A DNA stretch of 64,000 nucleotides from VAZQ01 sp050179645 (GCA_050179645.1 JBFXEX010000006.1:1-64000), one strand, 5' to 3'. Positions 15,337 through 24,417 are shown, numbered from the stretch's first letter. Numbers and translations are program-made. Notes: generated from the sequence alone by a model not told the origin.

Positions 15337-16575
15337 TCAGGCAGCGCTCTTAGCCGTGGTGGTGGTGGTGGTGGTAGTAGCGGCGACCGGCACGGCATCG
15401 CGGTCCCACTGGCGCAGGACCAGATCGAGCGTTGCGACCTCGACGCGGTTGCGGCCGCGCTCCTTGGCGTAATACAGCGCCTGGTCGGCTTGTCCGAGCA
15501 AGTCCCCGAGGTTGAACTGCTTGTCGCCGTTCACCACGAGGCCAATGCTGACGGTTGCGCCGACCGGACGGCCGTCGACCTCGCCCGCCAACTCGGCGAA
15601 CGTCGAGCGCAGGCGCTCGGCAAGCGTCACCGCCTTTTCCCGTCCGACGTCATAAAGGACGACCGCGAATTCCTCGCCACCGAGACGTCCGATGGTGTCG
15701 GTCGAGCGCAAAATAGCCCGAGCGGTGTCGGCAAAGACCTGCAGCACGCGATCGCCGATTGCATGCCCGAAGCGATCGTTGATCGACTTGAAATGATCGA
15801 GGTCGATCAACAGAACCGCGGTCGACCGGTTGGCACCGAGCCGCTTCGCCAGTTCAGTGCCGTCGTTGAGGAAGGAGCGACGGTTGGCCAGCCCGGTCAG
15901 TGGGTCGACCATGGCGGCGGTGCGGTGGCGGTACTCGGTACGCTCCTTCGCCATGGCGAGCAGGATGAAGGCGATGGCGATGGTGAACAGCAGCGCCTCG
16001 AAGCTCAGCACGGTCATCCAGACGCTGCCGATGACCTCGCTTGCGGTCGACCAGGGCAGGATTTCAAACAGCGGCGTGCGCAGCAGGAACAGCGCGCCGT
16101 GCGCGAACAGCATGAAGATTGCCGGCCAGCGCGATACCAGCGGCTCGTCACGGCCGCGCCAGAACTCGTAGGCGGCGAGCCACGTGTAGGTGGTGATGAT
16201 CCCCGAGGCGAGCAGGAAACGAATCTCCATATCCCCGGAAAAGCTCGGGAGGTGCACGACGACCAGCCAAAGCGCCGGGCCCGCCAGCAGATACATCGGC
16301 AGCACCGGACGCCCGTCGAACACTCGTGCACCGGTCCATGTGACGCCAAAGCTCACGAACAGCAACGCATTGGCGAGATCGATCGAGATCACGTCGGAAA
16401 CCGAACCGTACATCCCGAACAGCGCAATCGAGGCTGCCCGCAACAGATGGGCTGAGCCCCACCAGGCCACCGCCCGGATCTGCAAGTTCTGCACCCAGGC
16501 AAACAGTAAGAGCAGGCCGAGAATGGCCTCCACGTAGATGGTCACGAGAAACAGCGTGTTGACGTCGAGATCCAT
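15337..16575 (-). CDS. Membrane-anchored diguanylate cyclase (GGDEF)
   Basis: A 412-residue protein with six or seven hydrophobic helices in the first ~210 residues and a C-terminal GGDEF domain carrying the active signature GGEEF (RLGGEEFAVVLYD) and the metal/base-binding stretch DLDHFKSINDRFGHAIGD. It should make cyclic di-GMP from two GTP at the inner membrane. I see no clear RxxD inhibitory site. The C-terminus ends in eight consecutive threonines from a GGT microsatellite. The start at 16575 lacks a strong ribosome site. Divergent from cysK. Confidence 0.9.
   Translation of the reverse strand: MDLDVNTLFLVTIYVEAILGLLLLFAWVQNLQIRAVAWWGSAHLLRAASIALFGMYGSVSDVISIDLANALLFVSFGVTWTGARVFDGRPVLPMYLLAGPALWLVVVHLPSFSGDMEIRFLLASGIITTYTWLAAYEFWRGRDEPLVSRWPAIFMLFAHGALFLLRTPLFEILPWSTASEVIGSVWMTVLSFEALLFTIAIAFILLAMAKERTEYRHRTAAMVDPLTGLANRRSFLNDGTELAKRLGANRSTAVLLIDLDHFKSINDRFGHAIGDRVLQVFADTARAILRSTDTIGRLGGEEFAVVLYDVGREKAVTLAERLRSTFAELAGEVDGRPVGATVSIGLVVNGDKQFNLGDLLGQADQALYYAKERGRNRVEVATLDLVLRQWDRDAVPVAATTTTTTTTAKSAA
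15356..15375. repeat. GGT microsatellite at the 3' end of the diguanylate cyclase gene
   Basis: Six uninterrupted GGT triplets plus flanking GT, read as ACC threonine codons on the minus strand. With adjacent ACT and ACG codons they give an eight-threonine run seven residues before the stop. Slippage by whole triplets would change only the tail length. Confidence 0.9.
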
Positions 16576-16608
16576 CGGACCGCTACCGGATTGAGGCTGG
16601 GAAATGGC

Positions 16609-16639
16609 AGGTGCCGGGCGAATTCATTACCCGGCACCT
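16609..16639. promoter_or_regulatory. Perfect 10-bp inverted repeat between divergent genes
   Basis: AGGTGCCGGG and CCCGGCACCT form a perfect 10-base-pair stem around an 11-base loop (CGAATTCATTA). It lies 34 bases upstream of the diguanylate cyclase start and about 200 bases before the cysteine synthase start. As the flanking genes diverge, a terminator is unlikely; an operator or leader-RNA hairpin is more plausible. No T-run follows. Confidence 0.5.
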
Positions 16640-16840
16640 TCTGTTCTACGGGCAAAAAATGCGTGAACACCTGGTGCGGCCATCCGCCAAAGCCGTTCTA
16701 TGGTTTCAACACTCTTTCGCGATTGCGTGCATTTGTCGCGAGGGCTGCTCGTGGCCCGGCCTGGCGTTCCGATCCCCCGCACGCTTGTCGGCGCACCTGG
16801 GGTCCTCTACGCTTGGCCCTTCCTGCCCATTGGATCGCCT

Positions 16841-17878
16841 ATGCAAATCAGCGACGGAATCGTCGGCGCCATCGGCAACACGCCGTTAATCTTGCTCAAG
16901 CGCGCCTCCGAGGCCACCGGCTGCACGATCCTGGGCAAAGCCGAGTTCATGAACCCCGGCCAGTCGGTCAAGGACCGCGCGGCGCTGTTCATCATTCAGG
17001 ACGCGGTGCGGCGCGGCACGCTGCGGCCCGGTGGCGTGGTGGTCGAGGGCACGGCCGGCAATACCGGAATCGGGCTCGCGCTGGTCGGCAACGCGCTGGG
17101 CTTCCGTTCCGTGATCGTGATCCCGGACACCCAAAGCCAGGAAAAGAAGGACATGCTGCGCCTTTGCGGCGCCGAGCTGGTCGAGGTGCCGGCAGTCGCC
17201 TATGCTAATCCGAACAACTACGTGAAGATTTCGGGTCGGCTCGCCGAGCAATTGGCGAAGACCGAGCCGCACGGCGCGATCTGGGCCAACCAGTTCGACA
17301 ATATCGCCAACCGGCAGGCCCACATCGAGACCACCGGCCCGGAAATCTGGCAGCAGACCGACGGCAAGGTTGATGGCTTTACCTGCGCGGTCGGGACCGG
17401 CGGCACACTTGCCGGCGTCGCGATGGCGCTAAAGGACCGCAATAAGAACGTGCGCATCGCACTGGCCGATCCGATGGGCGCGGCTCTCTACAGTTATTAC
17501 ACGCAAGGCGTCCTCAAGTCGGAGGGCTCCTCCATCACCGAGGGCATCGGCCAGGGCCGCATCACCCGGAATCTGGACGACGCCCCGATCGACACCGCCT
17601 ATCAGATCCCGGATTCGGAGGCGGTGCCGATCATCTTCGACTTGCTCGAGCACGAAGGGCTGTGCATGGGCGGCTCGACCGGCATCAATGTCGCAGGCGC
17701 GATTCGGCTGGCCAAAGAGCTCGGGCCGGGCCACACCATTGTCACCATCCTTTGCGATTACGGCACACGTTATCAATCCAAGCTGTTCAATCCGACGTTC
17801 CTGCGCGAAAAGAACCTTCCCGTTCCGCCGTGGCTTGAGCGGCAATCCGCGCTAAATGTACCGTACCAAGTTGTATGA
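16841..17878 (+). CDS. cysK: Cysteine synthase (O-acetylserine sulfhydrylase family)
   Basis: A 345-residue PLP enzyme that makes cysteine from O-acetylserine and sulfide. The Schiff-base lysine lies in PGQSVKDRAA, the substrate loop is GTAGNTG, and the phosphate cup is GTGGTLAG. It begins with the family-typical SDGIVGAIGNTPLI, so the ATG at 16841 is preferred over an in-frame ATG at 16700 that would add unrelated sequence. It is about 30 residues longer at the C-terminus than E. coli CysK, as in other Rhizobiales. First gene of a four-gene plus-strand sulfur cluster, 18 bases before the AlaX gene. Confidence 0.9.
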   Translation: MQISDGIVGAIGNTPLILLKRASEATGCTILGKAEFMNPGQSVKDRAALFIIQDAVRRGTLRPGGVVVEGTAGNTGIGLALVGNALGFRSVIVIPDTQSQEKKDMLRLCGAELVEVPAVAYANPNNYVKISGRLAEQLAKTEPHGAIWANQFDNIANRQAHIETTGPEIWQQTDGKVDGFTCAVGTGGTLAGVAMALKDRNKNVRIALADPMGAALYSYYTQGVLKSEGSSITEGIGQGRITRNLDDAPIDTAYQIPDSEAVPIIFDLLEHEGLCMGGSTGINVAGAIRLAKELGPGHTIVTILCDYGTRYQSKLFNPTFLREKNLPVPPWLERQSALNVPYQVV

Positions 17879-17896
17879 TTCGCTGGGCGGGACGCC

Positions 17897-18613
17897 ATGC
17901 CGACCGATTGCCTGTTTCGCGAGGACTCCTACCTCAAGGAATGCAGCGCCACCGTCGTCGGTTTGACCGAGACGGGAGGAATCGTGCTTGATCGAACGGT
18001 GTTCTACGCCGTGTCCGGCGGTCAGCCGTCGGACGGCGGCGTCGTCACCGCCGGCGGCGCTCCGATCCTGATCGCCAACGCGACGTTCACTGACCCGGGC
18101 AAAACGGAAATCGCCCATCAGCCGGCAGTTACCACCGGCATCGATCTCCGGGTCGGCGATCCGGTACATGCCCTGATCGACTGGGACCGGCGCTACGCCC
18201 GCATGCGCATGCACACCGCGCTGCATTTATTGTCCGCGGCTTTGCCGTTTCCGGTCACCGGCGGAGCGGTCGGCGAGACCGATGGGCGGCTCGACTTCGA
18301 CATTCCCGAAGCCGGGCTCGACAAGGACGAGATCACCGAGAGGCTCGCCCGGATGATCGCCGCCAATGCCGAGGTGCGTTCGTACTGGATCACCGACGAC
18401 GAGCTCGCGGCCAAGCCAAGTCTGGTCAAGACCATGTCGGTGAAGCCGCCGATAGGAACCGGCCGCGTGCGCCTGGTCGAGATCGTCGGCTACGACCTTC
18501 AGCCCTGCGGCGGCACGCATGTGCGCAATACCCGCGAGATCGGCGATGTGCGGGTCGTCCAGATCGAGAAGAAGGGCAAACAGAACCGGCGCGTCCGCAT
18601 CGCGTTCGCGTGA
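17897..18613 (+). CDS. Alanyl-tRNA editing protein (AlaX type)
   Basis: A 238-residue free-standing editing domain related to the C-terminal half of alanyl-tRNA synthetase, hydrolysing Ser- or Gly-tRNA(Ala). The zinc site is intact: HTALH (HxxxH) near residue 105 and CGGTH (CxxxH) near 205. The N-terminus contains the family motif YAVSGGQPSDGG. It sits tightly between cysteine synthase and sulfurtransferase genes, which hints at coupling between serine/cysteine metabolism and mischarging control. That link is inferred. Confidence 0.9.
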   Translation: MPTDCLFREDSYLKECSATVVGLTETGGIVLDRTVFYAVSGGQPSDGGVVTAGGAPILIANATFTDPGKTEIAHQPAVTTGIDLRVGDPVHALIDWDRRYARMRMHTALHLLSAALPFPVTGGAVGETDGRLDFDIPEAGLDKDEITERLARMIAANAEVRSYWITDDELAAKPSLVKTMSVKPPIGTGRVRLVEIVGYDLQPCGGTHVRNTREIGDVRVVQIEKKGKQNRRVRIAFA

Positions 18614-18630
18614 CCGGCAGGAAACCAAAC

Positions 18631-19485
18631 ATGACCCTCCCCTCCCCGTGGCTCGTTTCCACCGAATGGCTCGCCGCCCGCCTCGGACAACCCGGCATCA
18701 CCGTGGTCGACGGCTCGTTCTACCTGCCCGCCCTCAAGCGCGACGCCAAGGCGGAGTACCTCGCCGGCCACATTCCGGGCGCGGTATTCTTTGACATCGA
18801 CGCCGTCGCGGATCATTCAACGTCGCTGCCACATATGCTGCCCGACGCCGCACAATTTGCCCGCGATGTGGGTGCGCTCGGCGTCGGCCACGACGACACC
18901 ATCGTGGTGTACGACGGCGTCGGGCTCGGCGGCGCACCGCGCGTGTGGTGGACGTTCCGCGTCTTCGGCGCGCGCAACGTGTTCATTCTGGATGGCGGGC
19001 TGCCGAAATGGACCGCCGAAGGTCGGACGATCGAACCCGGCGAGGTGCGGTGCGCGCCGCGCACGTTTGCCGCCACGCTCGATCGCTCCTCCGTCGCCGG
19101 CATGCACGACGTCGCGCAGGCGCTGGCCGACGAGTCCGCGCAGGTGGTGGATGCCCGCCCCGCCGAGCGGTTCCGTGGCGAAGCGGTCGAGCCGCGGCCC
19201 GGCGTGCGCCCGGGCCACATGCCGGGCGCATTCAACGTGCCGGTGACTGGATTGATCGACAACGGCCGACTTATTGCGCCGGAAAAGATCGCCGAGCGGT
19301 TCCGGGCGGGCGGCGTCGATCTCGACAAGCCGATCATCACGAGTTGCGGATCGGGCGTGACCGCCGCCACGCTCTGGTTCGCGCTTGATGCCATCGGCAA
19401 GGCGCCCAAGGCGCTCTACGACGGCTCCTGGACCGAATGGGGTGCGGCCGGCGAGATGCCCATCGAGCCTAAGGGGAAACCCTGA
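18631..19485 (+). CDS. sseA: 3-mercaptopyruvate sulfurtransferase
   Basis: A 284-residue tandem-rhodanese enzyme that moves sulfur from 3-mercaptopyruvate to thiols or cyanide. The inactive first rhodanese domain contains YLAGHIPGAVFFDIDA, and the second carries the catalytic cysteine in the MST-type loop CGSGVTA near residue 238. The ATG at 18631 follows AGGA by eight bases; an in-frame GTG at 18610 overlaps the upstream stop and is less likely. Third gene in the sulfur cluster. Confidence 0.92.
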   Translation: MTLPSPWLVSTEWLAARLGQPGITVVDGSFYLPALKRDAKAEYLAGHIPGAVFFDIDAVADHSTSLPHMLPDAAQFARDVGALGVGHDDTIVVYDGVGLGGAPRVWWTFRVFGARNVFILDGGLPKWTAEGRTIEPGEVRCAPRTFAATLDRSSVAGMHDVAQALADESAQVVDARPAERFRGEAVEPRPGVRPGHMPGAFNVPVTGLIDNGRLIAPEKIAERFRAGGVDLDKPIITSCGSGVTAATLWFALDAIGKAPKALYDGSWTEWGAAGEMPIEPKGKP

Positions 19486-19632
19486 CACCCGGTTGCTGCC
19501 GCCTTTCAATGGCACAGCAGCATGCGGCAGACACTGTGAGGAATATCTCCCGGTCTTTTTTGGGCGAGGGAGAAGACTTATGTTTGGCGAGCGAGGTCGA
19601 GGGGCAATCGAATCTCTCCGGGCGAGGTATCG

Positions 19633-20670
19633 ATGATTTTCCGCCAGCTCTTCGACAGCGTCTCCGGCACCTACACCTACCTGCTCGCCAGCCGTAGAGG
19701 CGGCGAGGCGCTGATCATCGATCCGGTAATTGAGAAGGTCGACCGCTATCTGCAGCTCGTCAATGAACTCGACCTCAAGCTGGTCAAAGCGGTCGACACC
19801 CATCTGCATGCCGACCACATCACCGGGCTCGGCGCGCTGCGCGACCGCACGCGGTGCGTCACCGTCATGGGCGAGCAGAGCCAGGCCGACGTGGTGTCGA
19901 TGCGGCTCGGCGAAGGCGACAAGCTCACCATCGAGGGGCTGGCGCTCGACGTGCTCTACACGCCGGGCCACACGGACGACTCCTACAGCTTCGTGATGCG
20001 CGACCGGGTGTTCACCGGCGACACGCTGCTGATCCGCGGCACCGGCCGCACCGATTTCCAGAATGGCGATCCGCGCGCGCAATTCGACTCGATCTTCAAC
20101 AAGCTGCTGAAATTACCGGACGACACGATGGTCTTCCCTGCCCACGACTACAAGGGCGAGACGGTGACGACGATCGCGGAGGAGCGGGCGTTCAATCCGC
20201 GGCTCCAGGTCCGCTCGGTCGAGCAGTACGTCGACATCATGAACAACCTGAACCTGCCGAACCCGAAGATGATGGACGTCGCGGTGCCGGCCAACATTCG
20301 GGTCGGTCTGGCGCAAGAGGCGATCGCGCGCCACGGCTGGGCGCTCAGTCCGTCCGAGGCGATGACGCTGATCGTCAAGCCCGGGGTGACGCTGGTCGAT
20401 CTGCGCGAAAAATCCGAGCGGGAGAAGCACGGTGTCATTCCCGGCTCGCTGCACGCCCCCTACCCCGACCTCGCCGCCAATGTGCAGCCCGGCGGAATGC
20501 TGCATGAGCTTGCTCATGCCACGCGTAACCGCATCGTGTTCTATTGCGCCTTCGGCGAACGCTCCGCCATGGCGGTGCAGGCCGCACAGGACGCCGGCAT
20601 CGCCGGCGCCTGCCATATCGAGGGCGGCCTCGACGGCTGGAAGAAGGCCTGCGGTCCGTTGGCAAGGTGA
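19633..20670 (+). CDS. Persulfide dioxygenase (ETHE1-like) fused to a rhodanese domain
   Basis: A 345-residue two-domain enzyme. Residues 1-235 are an ETHE1-type metallo-beta-lactamase fold with THLHADH, PGHTDDS, FTGDTLLIRGTGRTDFQ and PAHDYKG, supplying the mononuclear iron ligands. Residues 250-345 are a rhodanese domain with catalytic Cys in YCAFGERS. Such fusions oxidise glutathione persulfide to sulfite and exchange sulfite or thiosulfate. The start ATG at 19633 has GAGG five bases before it. Last gene of the sulfur cluster. A 147-base gap separates it from sseA. Confidence 0.92.
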   Translation: MIFRQLFDSVSGTYTYLLASRRGGEALIIDPVIEKVDRYLQLVNELDLKLVKAVDTHLHADHITGLGALRDRTRCVTVMGEQSQADVVSMRLGEGDKLTIEGLALDVLYTPGHTDDSYSFVMRDRVFTGDTLLIRGTGRTDFQNGDPRAQFDSIFNKLLKLPDDTMVFPAHDYKGETVTTIAEERAFNPRLQVRSVEQYVDIMNNLNLPNPKMMDVAVPANIRVGLAQEAIARHGWALSPSEAMTLIVKPGVTLVDLREKSEREKHGVIPGSLHAPYPDLAANVQPGGMLHELAHATRNRIVFYCAFGERSAMAVQAAQDAGIAGACHIEGGLDGWKKACGPLAR

Positions 20671-20675
20671 GGCGG

Positions 20676-20775
20676 CGTCATTCCGGGGCGCTGCGAAGCA
20701 GCGAACCTGGAATCCATTTTCCTGATCCGTGACATGGATTCCGGGCTCCGGCCTCCGGCCGGTCCCGGAATGACG
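20676..20775. repeat. Palindromic intergenic repeat, family A
   Basis: Inverted repeat with ends CGTCATTCCGGGG and CCCGGAATGACG and inner GGAATCCAT and ATGGATTCC arms, the same family as 6023-6130. It fills almost the whole 108-base gap between two convergent genes, leaving five and three bases, and may serve as a bidirectional terminator. Confidence 0.85.
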
Positions 20776-20778
20776 GCC

Positions 20779-21180
20779 TCACCCGCGATAGCACTCGGCC
20801 GCGAGTGCGGTGTCGAGAAACTCGCGGAAGCCGCTGATTTTGCCGTCTCGGATCGTGAAGATGTGAACCCAATCGCTGGCCATCGCCCTGCCGGTCTTGC
20901 GAAGAGTTAGGGCATAGTCGCCGAGTACGAAGACCTTGTCGCCCGAGGCGTATAACTCGCGCGGCGTGAACTGCGAGAATTCGTTGTTCTCGGCGACGAT
21001 GTCGAAGAATTCCCGCACCTGCTCGTGGCCTTTGCGCGGCCCGAAGCCGGGATAGTCCGAGGCGCGGCCTCCGGAATACCAGTCGATGTCCGGTGTCATG
21101 GCCGCCAGGAGCGTCGCGATGTCCCCTTTGCCATAGGCGGCGTAGAGATTCTGGACGAAGGCGATATTGACGTCACTCAT
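20779..21180 (-). CDS. SnoaL-like / NTF2-fold protein
   Basis: A 133-residue cone-shaped alpha+beta barrel protein related to SnoaL and ketosteroid-isomerase-like proteins. Typical features are the starting helix FVQNLYAAYGKGDI, MTPDIDWYSGG, the central YASGDKVFVLGDY and the closing WVHIFTIRDGKISGFREFLD. The ATG at 21180 follows GGGGAGG at good spacing; further upstream residues are not part of the fold. The family includes isomerases, hydrolases and non-enzymes, so no reaction can be given. It is a single minus-strand gene. Confidence 0.85.
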   Translation of the reverse strand: MSDVNIAFVQNLYAAYGKGDIATLLAAMTPDIDWYSGGRASDYPGFGPRKGHEQVREFFDIVAENNEFSQFTPRELYASGDKVFVLGDYALTLRKTGRAMASDWVHIFTIRDGKISGFREFLDTALAAECYRG

Positions 21181-21273
21181 CGGGTTCCTCCCCATTGCGA
21201 TCGCCAACATACGAGCGGGCCTTGAGCGCAGATGCAACCAGTCCGTGCAAAAAAGGCGGAAAATTCGCCGGGA

Positions 21274-22080
21274 TCACCGCAAAATCTGGCTCAGGAACAG
21301 CTTGGTCCGCTCGTGCTGCGGGCTGGCGAAGAACGGGCCGGGCTCGTTCGCTTCGATGATCTGCCCGGCGTCCATGAACACCACGCGGCTCGCCATCTGG
21401 CGGGCAAAGCCCATCTCATGGCTCACCACCAGCATGGTCATGCCATCGAGCGCCAGCGCCACCATGGTGTCGAGCACCTCTTTGACCATCTCCGGGTCGA
21501 GCGAAGAGGTCGGCTCGTCGAACAGCATGATCTTCGGCTGCATGCACAGCGCCCGGGCGATCGCCACCCGCTGCTGCTGGCCGCCGGAGAGCTGCGCCGG
21601 ATACTTGTCGGCCTGCTCGGGGATGCGGACCCGCGCGAGATAGTGCCGCGCCAGTTCCTCGGCTTCCTTGCGCGGCGTCTTGCGGACCCAGATCGGGGCC
21701 AGCGTGCAGTTGTCGAGCACGGTGAGATGCGGAAACAGGTTGAATTGCTGGAAAACCATGCCGACCTCGCGGCGCACCTCGTCGATCTTCTTGAGGTCGT
21801 CCGTCAATTCCATGCCGTCGACGACGACGCGGCCGCGCTGCCAGCTTTCCAGCCGATTGATGCAGCGGAGCAATGTGGACTTGCCGCTTCCCGACGGCCC
21901 GCAGACCACGATGCGCTCGCCGCGCATGACCTTGAGATTGATGTCGCGCAGGACATGGAAGGCGCCGTACCATTTGTTGAGCGCCGTAATCTCGACCGCC
22001 AGCTCGTGAGTGGTGGTCGCGAGCGCTCCGCCGGGGGCGCGCGGCACAGTGCCGTTGACCGGTTTGTCGTCGCCGCTCAT
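21274..22080 (-). CDS. aapP: General L-amino acid ABC transporter ATP-binding protein
   Basis: A 268-residue ATPase of the polar amino-acid family. Walker A is GPSGSGKST, the Q-loop FQQFNLFPHLTV, the signature LSGGQQQRVAIARAL, Walker B MLFDEPTSSLD and the H-loop VSHEMGFA. The ATG at 22080 is used; the longer frame runs into aapM. It lies 4 bp after aapM and is the last gene of aapJQMP. It energises uptake of a broad range of L-amino acids in rhizobia. Confidence 0.95.
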   Translation of the reverse strand: MSGDDKPVNGTVPRAPGGALATTTHELAVEITALNKWYGAFHVLRDINLKVMRGERIVVCGPSGSGKSTLLRCINRLESWQRGRVVVDGMELTDDLKKIDEVRREVGMVFQQFNLFPHLTVLDNCTLAPIWVRKTPRKEAEELARHYLARVRIPEQADKYPAQLSGGQQQRVAIARALCMQPKIMLFDEPTSSLDPEMVKEVLDTMVALALDGMTMLVVSHEMGFARQMASRVVFMDAGQIIEANEPGPFFASPQHERTKLFLSQILR

Positions 22081-22084
22081 GAGT

Positions 22085-23230
22085 TCACCGCACGTGCTCT
22101 GTCGCCAGCCGCCGCTCCATGGCCAGCGCATAGCGCGACATGCCGAAGCTGACGAGGAAGTAAATGATGCCGGCAAAAGCAAACCCAGTGAACAGCGTCA
22201 CCGGCGTCGCCCAGTTCGGGTCGGCGAATGCTGCGCGCATTTGTCCGAGCAGATCGAAGATCGCCACGATCAGCACCAGCGTGGTGTCCTTGAACAGCGC
22301 AATGAACGAGTTGACCAGCCCCGGGATGACCAGCTTGAGCGCCTGCGGCATGATGATGAGCCCGGTCATTCGCCAATAGCCCAAGCCAAGCGCCATCGCG
22401 CCTTCGAACTGGCCGCGCGGAATCGCCTGCAGGCCGCCCCGGATCACTTCTGCGAGATAAGCGCCGGCAAACAGCACGACGCCGATCAGCACCCGCATCA
22501 GCGCGTCGATTTTCCAGCTCTCCGGCAGGAACAGCGGCAGCATGTAGGTCGCGAAAAACAGTACCGTGATCAACGGCACGCCGCGCCAGAACTCGATGAA
22601 GACGATCGACAGCGTGCGCATGATCGGCAGTTCCGAGCGGCGGCCGAGCGCGAGCAGGATGCCGAGCGGCAGCGATCCGATGATGCCGGTGAATGAGATC
22701 ACCATGGTCACCAGCAGCCCGCCCCACAGCCGGGTCTCGACATGAGGCAACCCGAACATGCCGCCGACCAACAGCACGAAGGCGACCACCGGGAAGACTC
22801 CGAAAAACAAAATGGCGTTGAGCGTTTTCGCCGGCGCGGCCGGGATCAGCAGCGGCGTCAGCAGCAGCACACAGAGCAATAGCGTCAGATCGACCCGCCA
22901 GCGCTCGCTGTCGGGATAGAAGCCGTACATGAACTGGCCGAATTTGGCGGTGATGAACGGCCAGCAGGCGCCGACCTCGCGGCCGACGGTCTGTGCCAGG
23001 CAGGCGGTGCGGTCGTCGCCGGTCCACACCGCGTCGATCAGCAGGAACTTGATCGCCGGCCAGCCAAGCCCGACGATTACCACCAGTCCGAGCACGGTCA
23101 GCGTGGCGTTGAGCGGCCCGCTGAACAGCCGCTGATGCATCCAGCCGATCGGCCCGCGCTCAATGACGGGCGGCGGCTCGGGCTCGGCGAGCGCGCGGCG
23201 CACATAGGAAACTGGGGCAGCGTCCGGCAT
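22085..23230 (-). CDS. aapM: General L-amino acid ABC transporter permease AapM
   Basis: A 381-residue permease with an N-terminal membrane region and a C-terminal permease domain carrying the HisM-type EAA loop EVIRGGLQAIPRGQFEGAMALGLG. The periplasmic cysteine-containing segment near residue 80 (TACLAQTVGREVGACWPF) is typical of AapM. Its start codon at 23230 overlaps the aapQ stop by one base, showing translational coupling. Confidence 0.95.
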   Translation of the reverse strand: MPDAAPVSYVRRALAEPEPPPVIERGPIGWMHQRLFSGPLNATLTVLGLVVIVGLGWPAIKFLLIDAVWTGDDRTACLAQTVGREVGACWPFITAKFGQFMYGFYPDSERWRVDLTLLLCVLLLTPLLIPAAPAKTLNAILFFGVFPVVAFVLLVGGMFGLPHVETRLWGGLLVTMVISFTGIIGSLPLGILLALGRRSELPIMRTLSIVFIEFWRGVPLITVLFFATYMLPLFLPESWKIDALMRVLIGVVLFAGAYLAEVIRGGLQAIPRGQFEGAMALGLGYWRMTGLIIMPQALKLVIPGLVNSFIALFKDTTLVLIVAIFDLLGQMRAAFADPNWATPVTLFTGFAFAGIIYFLVSFGMSRYALAMERRLATEHVR

Positions 23231-24417
23231 CAGCGCTCCGTGATCCGGATTCTGGCGTTGTACCAGTTCATCAGAGCACTCGTTGCCAGCGACAGCGTGA
23301 GATAGACCGCCATGGTGATGGCGATGATCTCGATGGCCTGGCCGGTCTGGTTGAGGGCGGTGCCGGCGAACACGGCGACCAAATCGGGATAACCGATCGC
23401 GACCGCCAACGAGGAGTTCTTGGTCAAATTGAGGTACTGGTTGGTCAGCGGCGGTATGATCACCCGCAGCGCCTGCGGCACCACGATCAGCCGCAACATC
23501 AGGCCCCGCCGCAGGCCGAGCGCAAACGCCGCCTCGGTCTGCCCGCGCGGAACCGCCAGGATGCCGGCACGGACGACCTCGGCGATGAACGCCGCCGTAT
23601 AGGTCGAGAGTGCGATCAGCAGCGCCACAAATTCCGGCAGCAGCCGAAGCCCGCCGACGAAATTGAAGCCGCGAAGCTGCGGCACCTCGAATGTCACCGG
23701 GAAGCCCGTCGCCACCAGCGCGATGAGCGGCAGCCCGATCAGCAGTGCGAGTCCGACCCCAAGTACCGGGAAGGTTTCCCCGGTACGGTCCTGCCGCCGT
23801 CTCGCCCAGGCGCGCATCGCCAACGTGAGAACAATCGCCAGCACCACCGACCAGAGAACATAGCGGGCCCCCTCCCCGAACACCGGCGCCGGCACAAGGA
23901 TGCCGCGGTTGTTCACGAACATCGTGCCGAACAGCGACAGGCTCTGGCGCGGTCCCGGCAATGTCCCGAGCACGGCCAAGTACCAGAACAGGATCTGGAA
24001 CAAGAGCGGCAGGTTGCGGATCAACTCGACATAGCCGCCGGCCAGCCGGGCGATCAGCCAGTTGGGCGACAGCCGGGCGATGCCGATGAAAAACCCAAGC
24101 ACGGTCGCGAACACGATGCCCAGGATGGAGACCAAGAGGGTATTGAGCAACCCGACCAGAAACACCCGGGCGTAACTATCTGACTCGGTGTATGGAATGA
24201 GCGACTGGCTGACGCCGAAGCCCGCGGTGTTCTCCAGAAAACCGAAACCGCTGGTGATGTTCTGCGCCGCCAGGTTCTCGCGCGCATTGATGACGAACTC
24301 GATGCCGAGCCAAATTACGCCTGCCAGCAGCACAAGCTGATAGCCGTAGGCCCGGATTTTCGGGTTGTTGTAGAATGCGACCCGCGGCGGCAGCGCGTAT
24401 TCCGCTTCGGTCGCCAC
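23230..24417 (-). CDS. aapQ: General L-amino acid ABC transporter permease AapQ
   Basis: A 395-residue permease with the EAA loop EVVRAGILAVPRGQTEAAFALGLRRG and the long AapQ N-terminal region (FVINARENLAAQNITSGFGFLENTAGF). I place the start at the GTG at 24417 because GGGGAG precedes it by eight bases. An in-frame ATG at 24504 would begin inside the palindromic repeat and add 29 unrelated residues. It pairs with AapM to form the membrane channel. Confidence 0.92.
   Translation of the reverse strand: MATEAEYALPPRVAFYNNPKIRAYGYQLVLLAGVIWLGIEFVINARENLAAQNITSGFGFLENTAGFGVSQSLIPYTESDSYARVFLVGLLNTLLVSILGIVFATVLGFFIGIARLSPNWLIARLAGGYVELIRNLPLLFQILFWYLAVLGTLPGPRQSLSLFGTMFVNNRGILVPAPVFGEGARYVLWSVVLAIVLTLAMRAWARRRQDRTGETFPVLGVGLALLIGLPLIALVATGFPVTFEVPQLRGFNFVGGLRLLPEFVALLIALSTYTAAFIAEVVRAGILAVPRGQTEAAFALGLRRGLMLRLIVVPQALRVIIPPLTNQYLNLTKNSSLAVAIGYPDLVAVFAGTALNQTGQAIEIIAITMAVYLTLSLATSALMNWYNARIRITER

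Noticed and set aside
16609..16639. The inverted repeat as an intrinsic terminator
   Set aside because: Flanking genes diverge and no T-run follows, so termination is not needed there.
19486..19632. A possible sigma-54 promoter (TGGCACAGCAGCATGC) before the persulfide dioxygenase gene
   Set aside because: The -12 element is ATGC rather than TTGC and spacing is off; not convincing.
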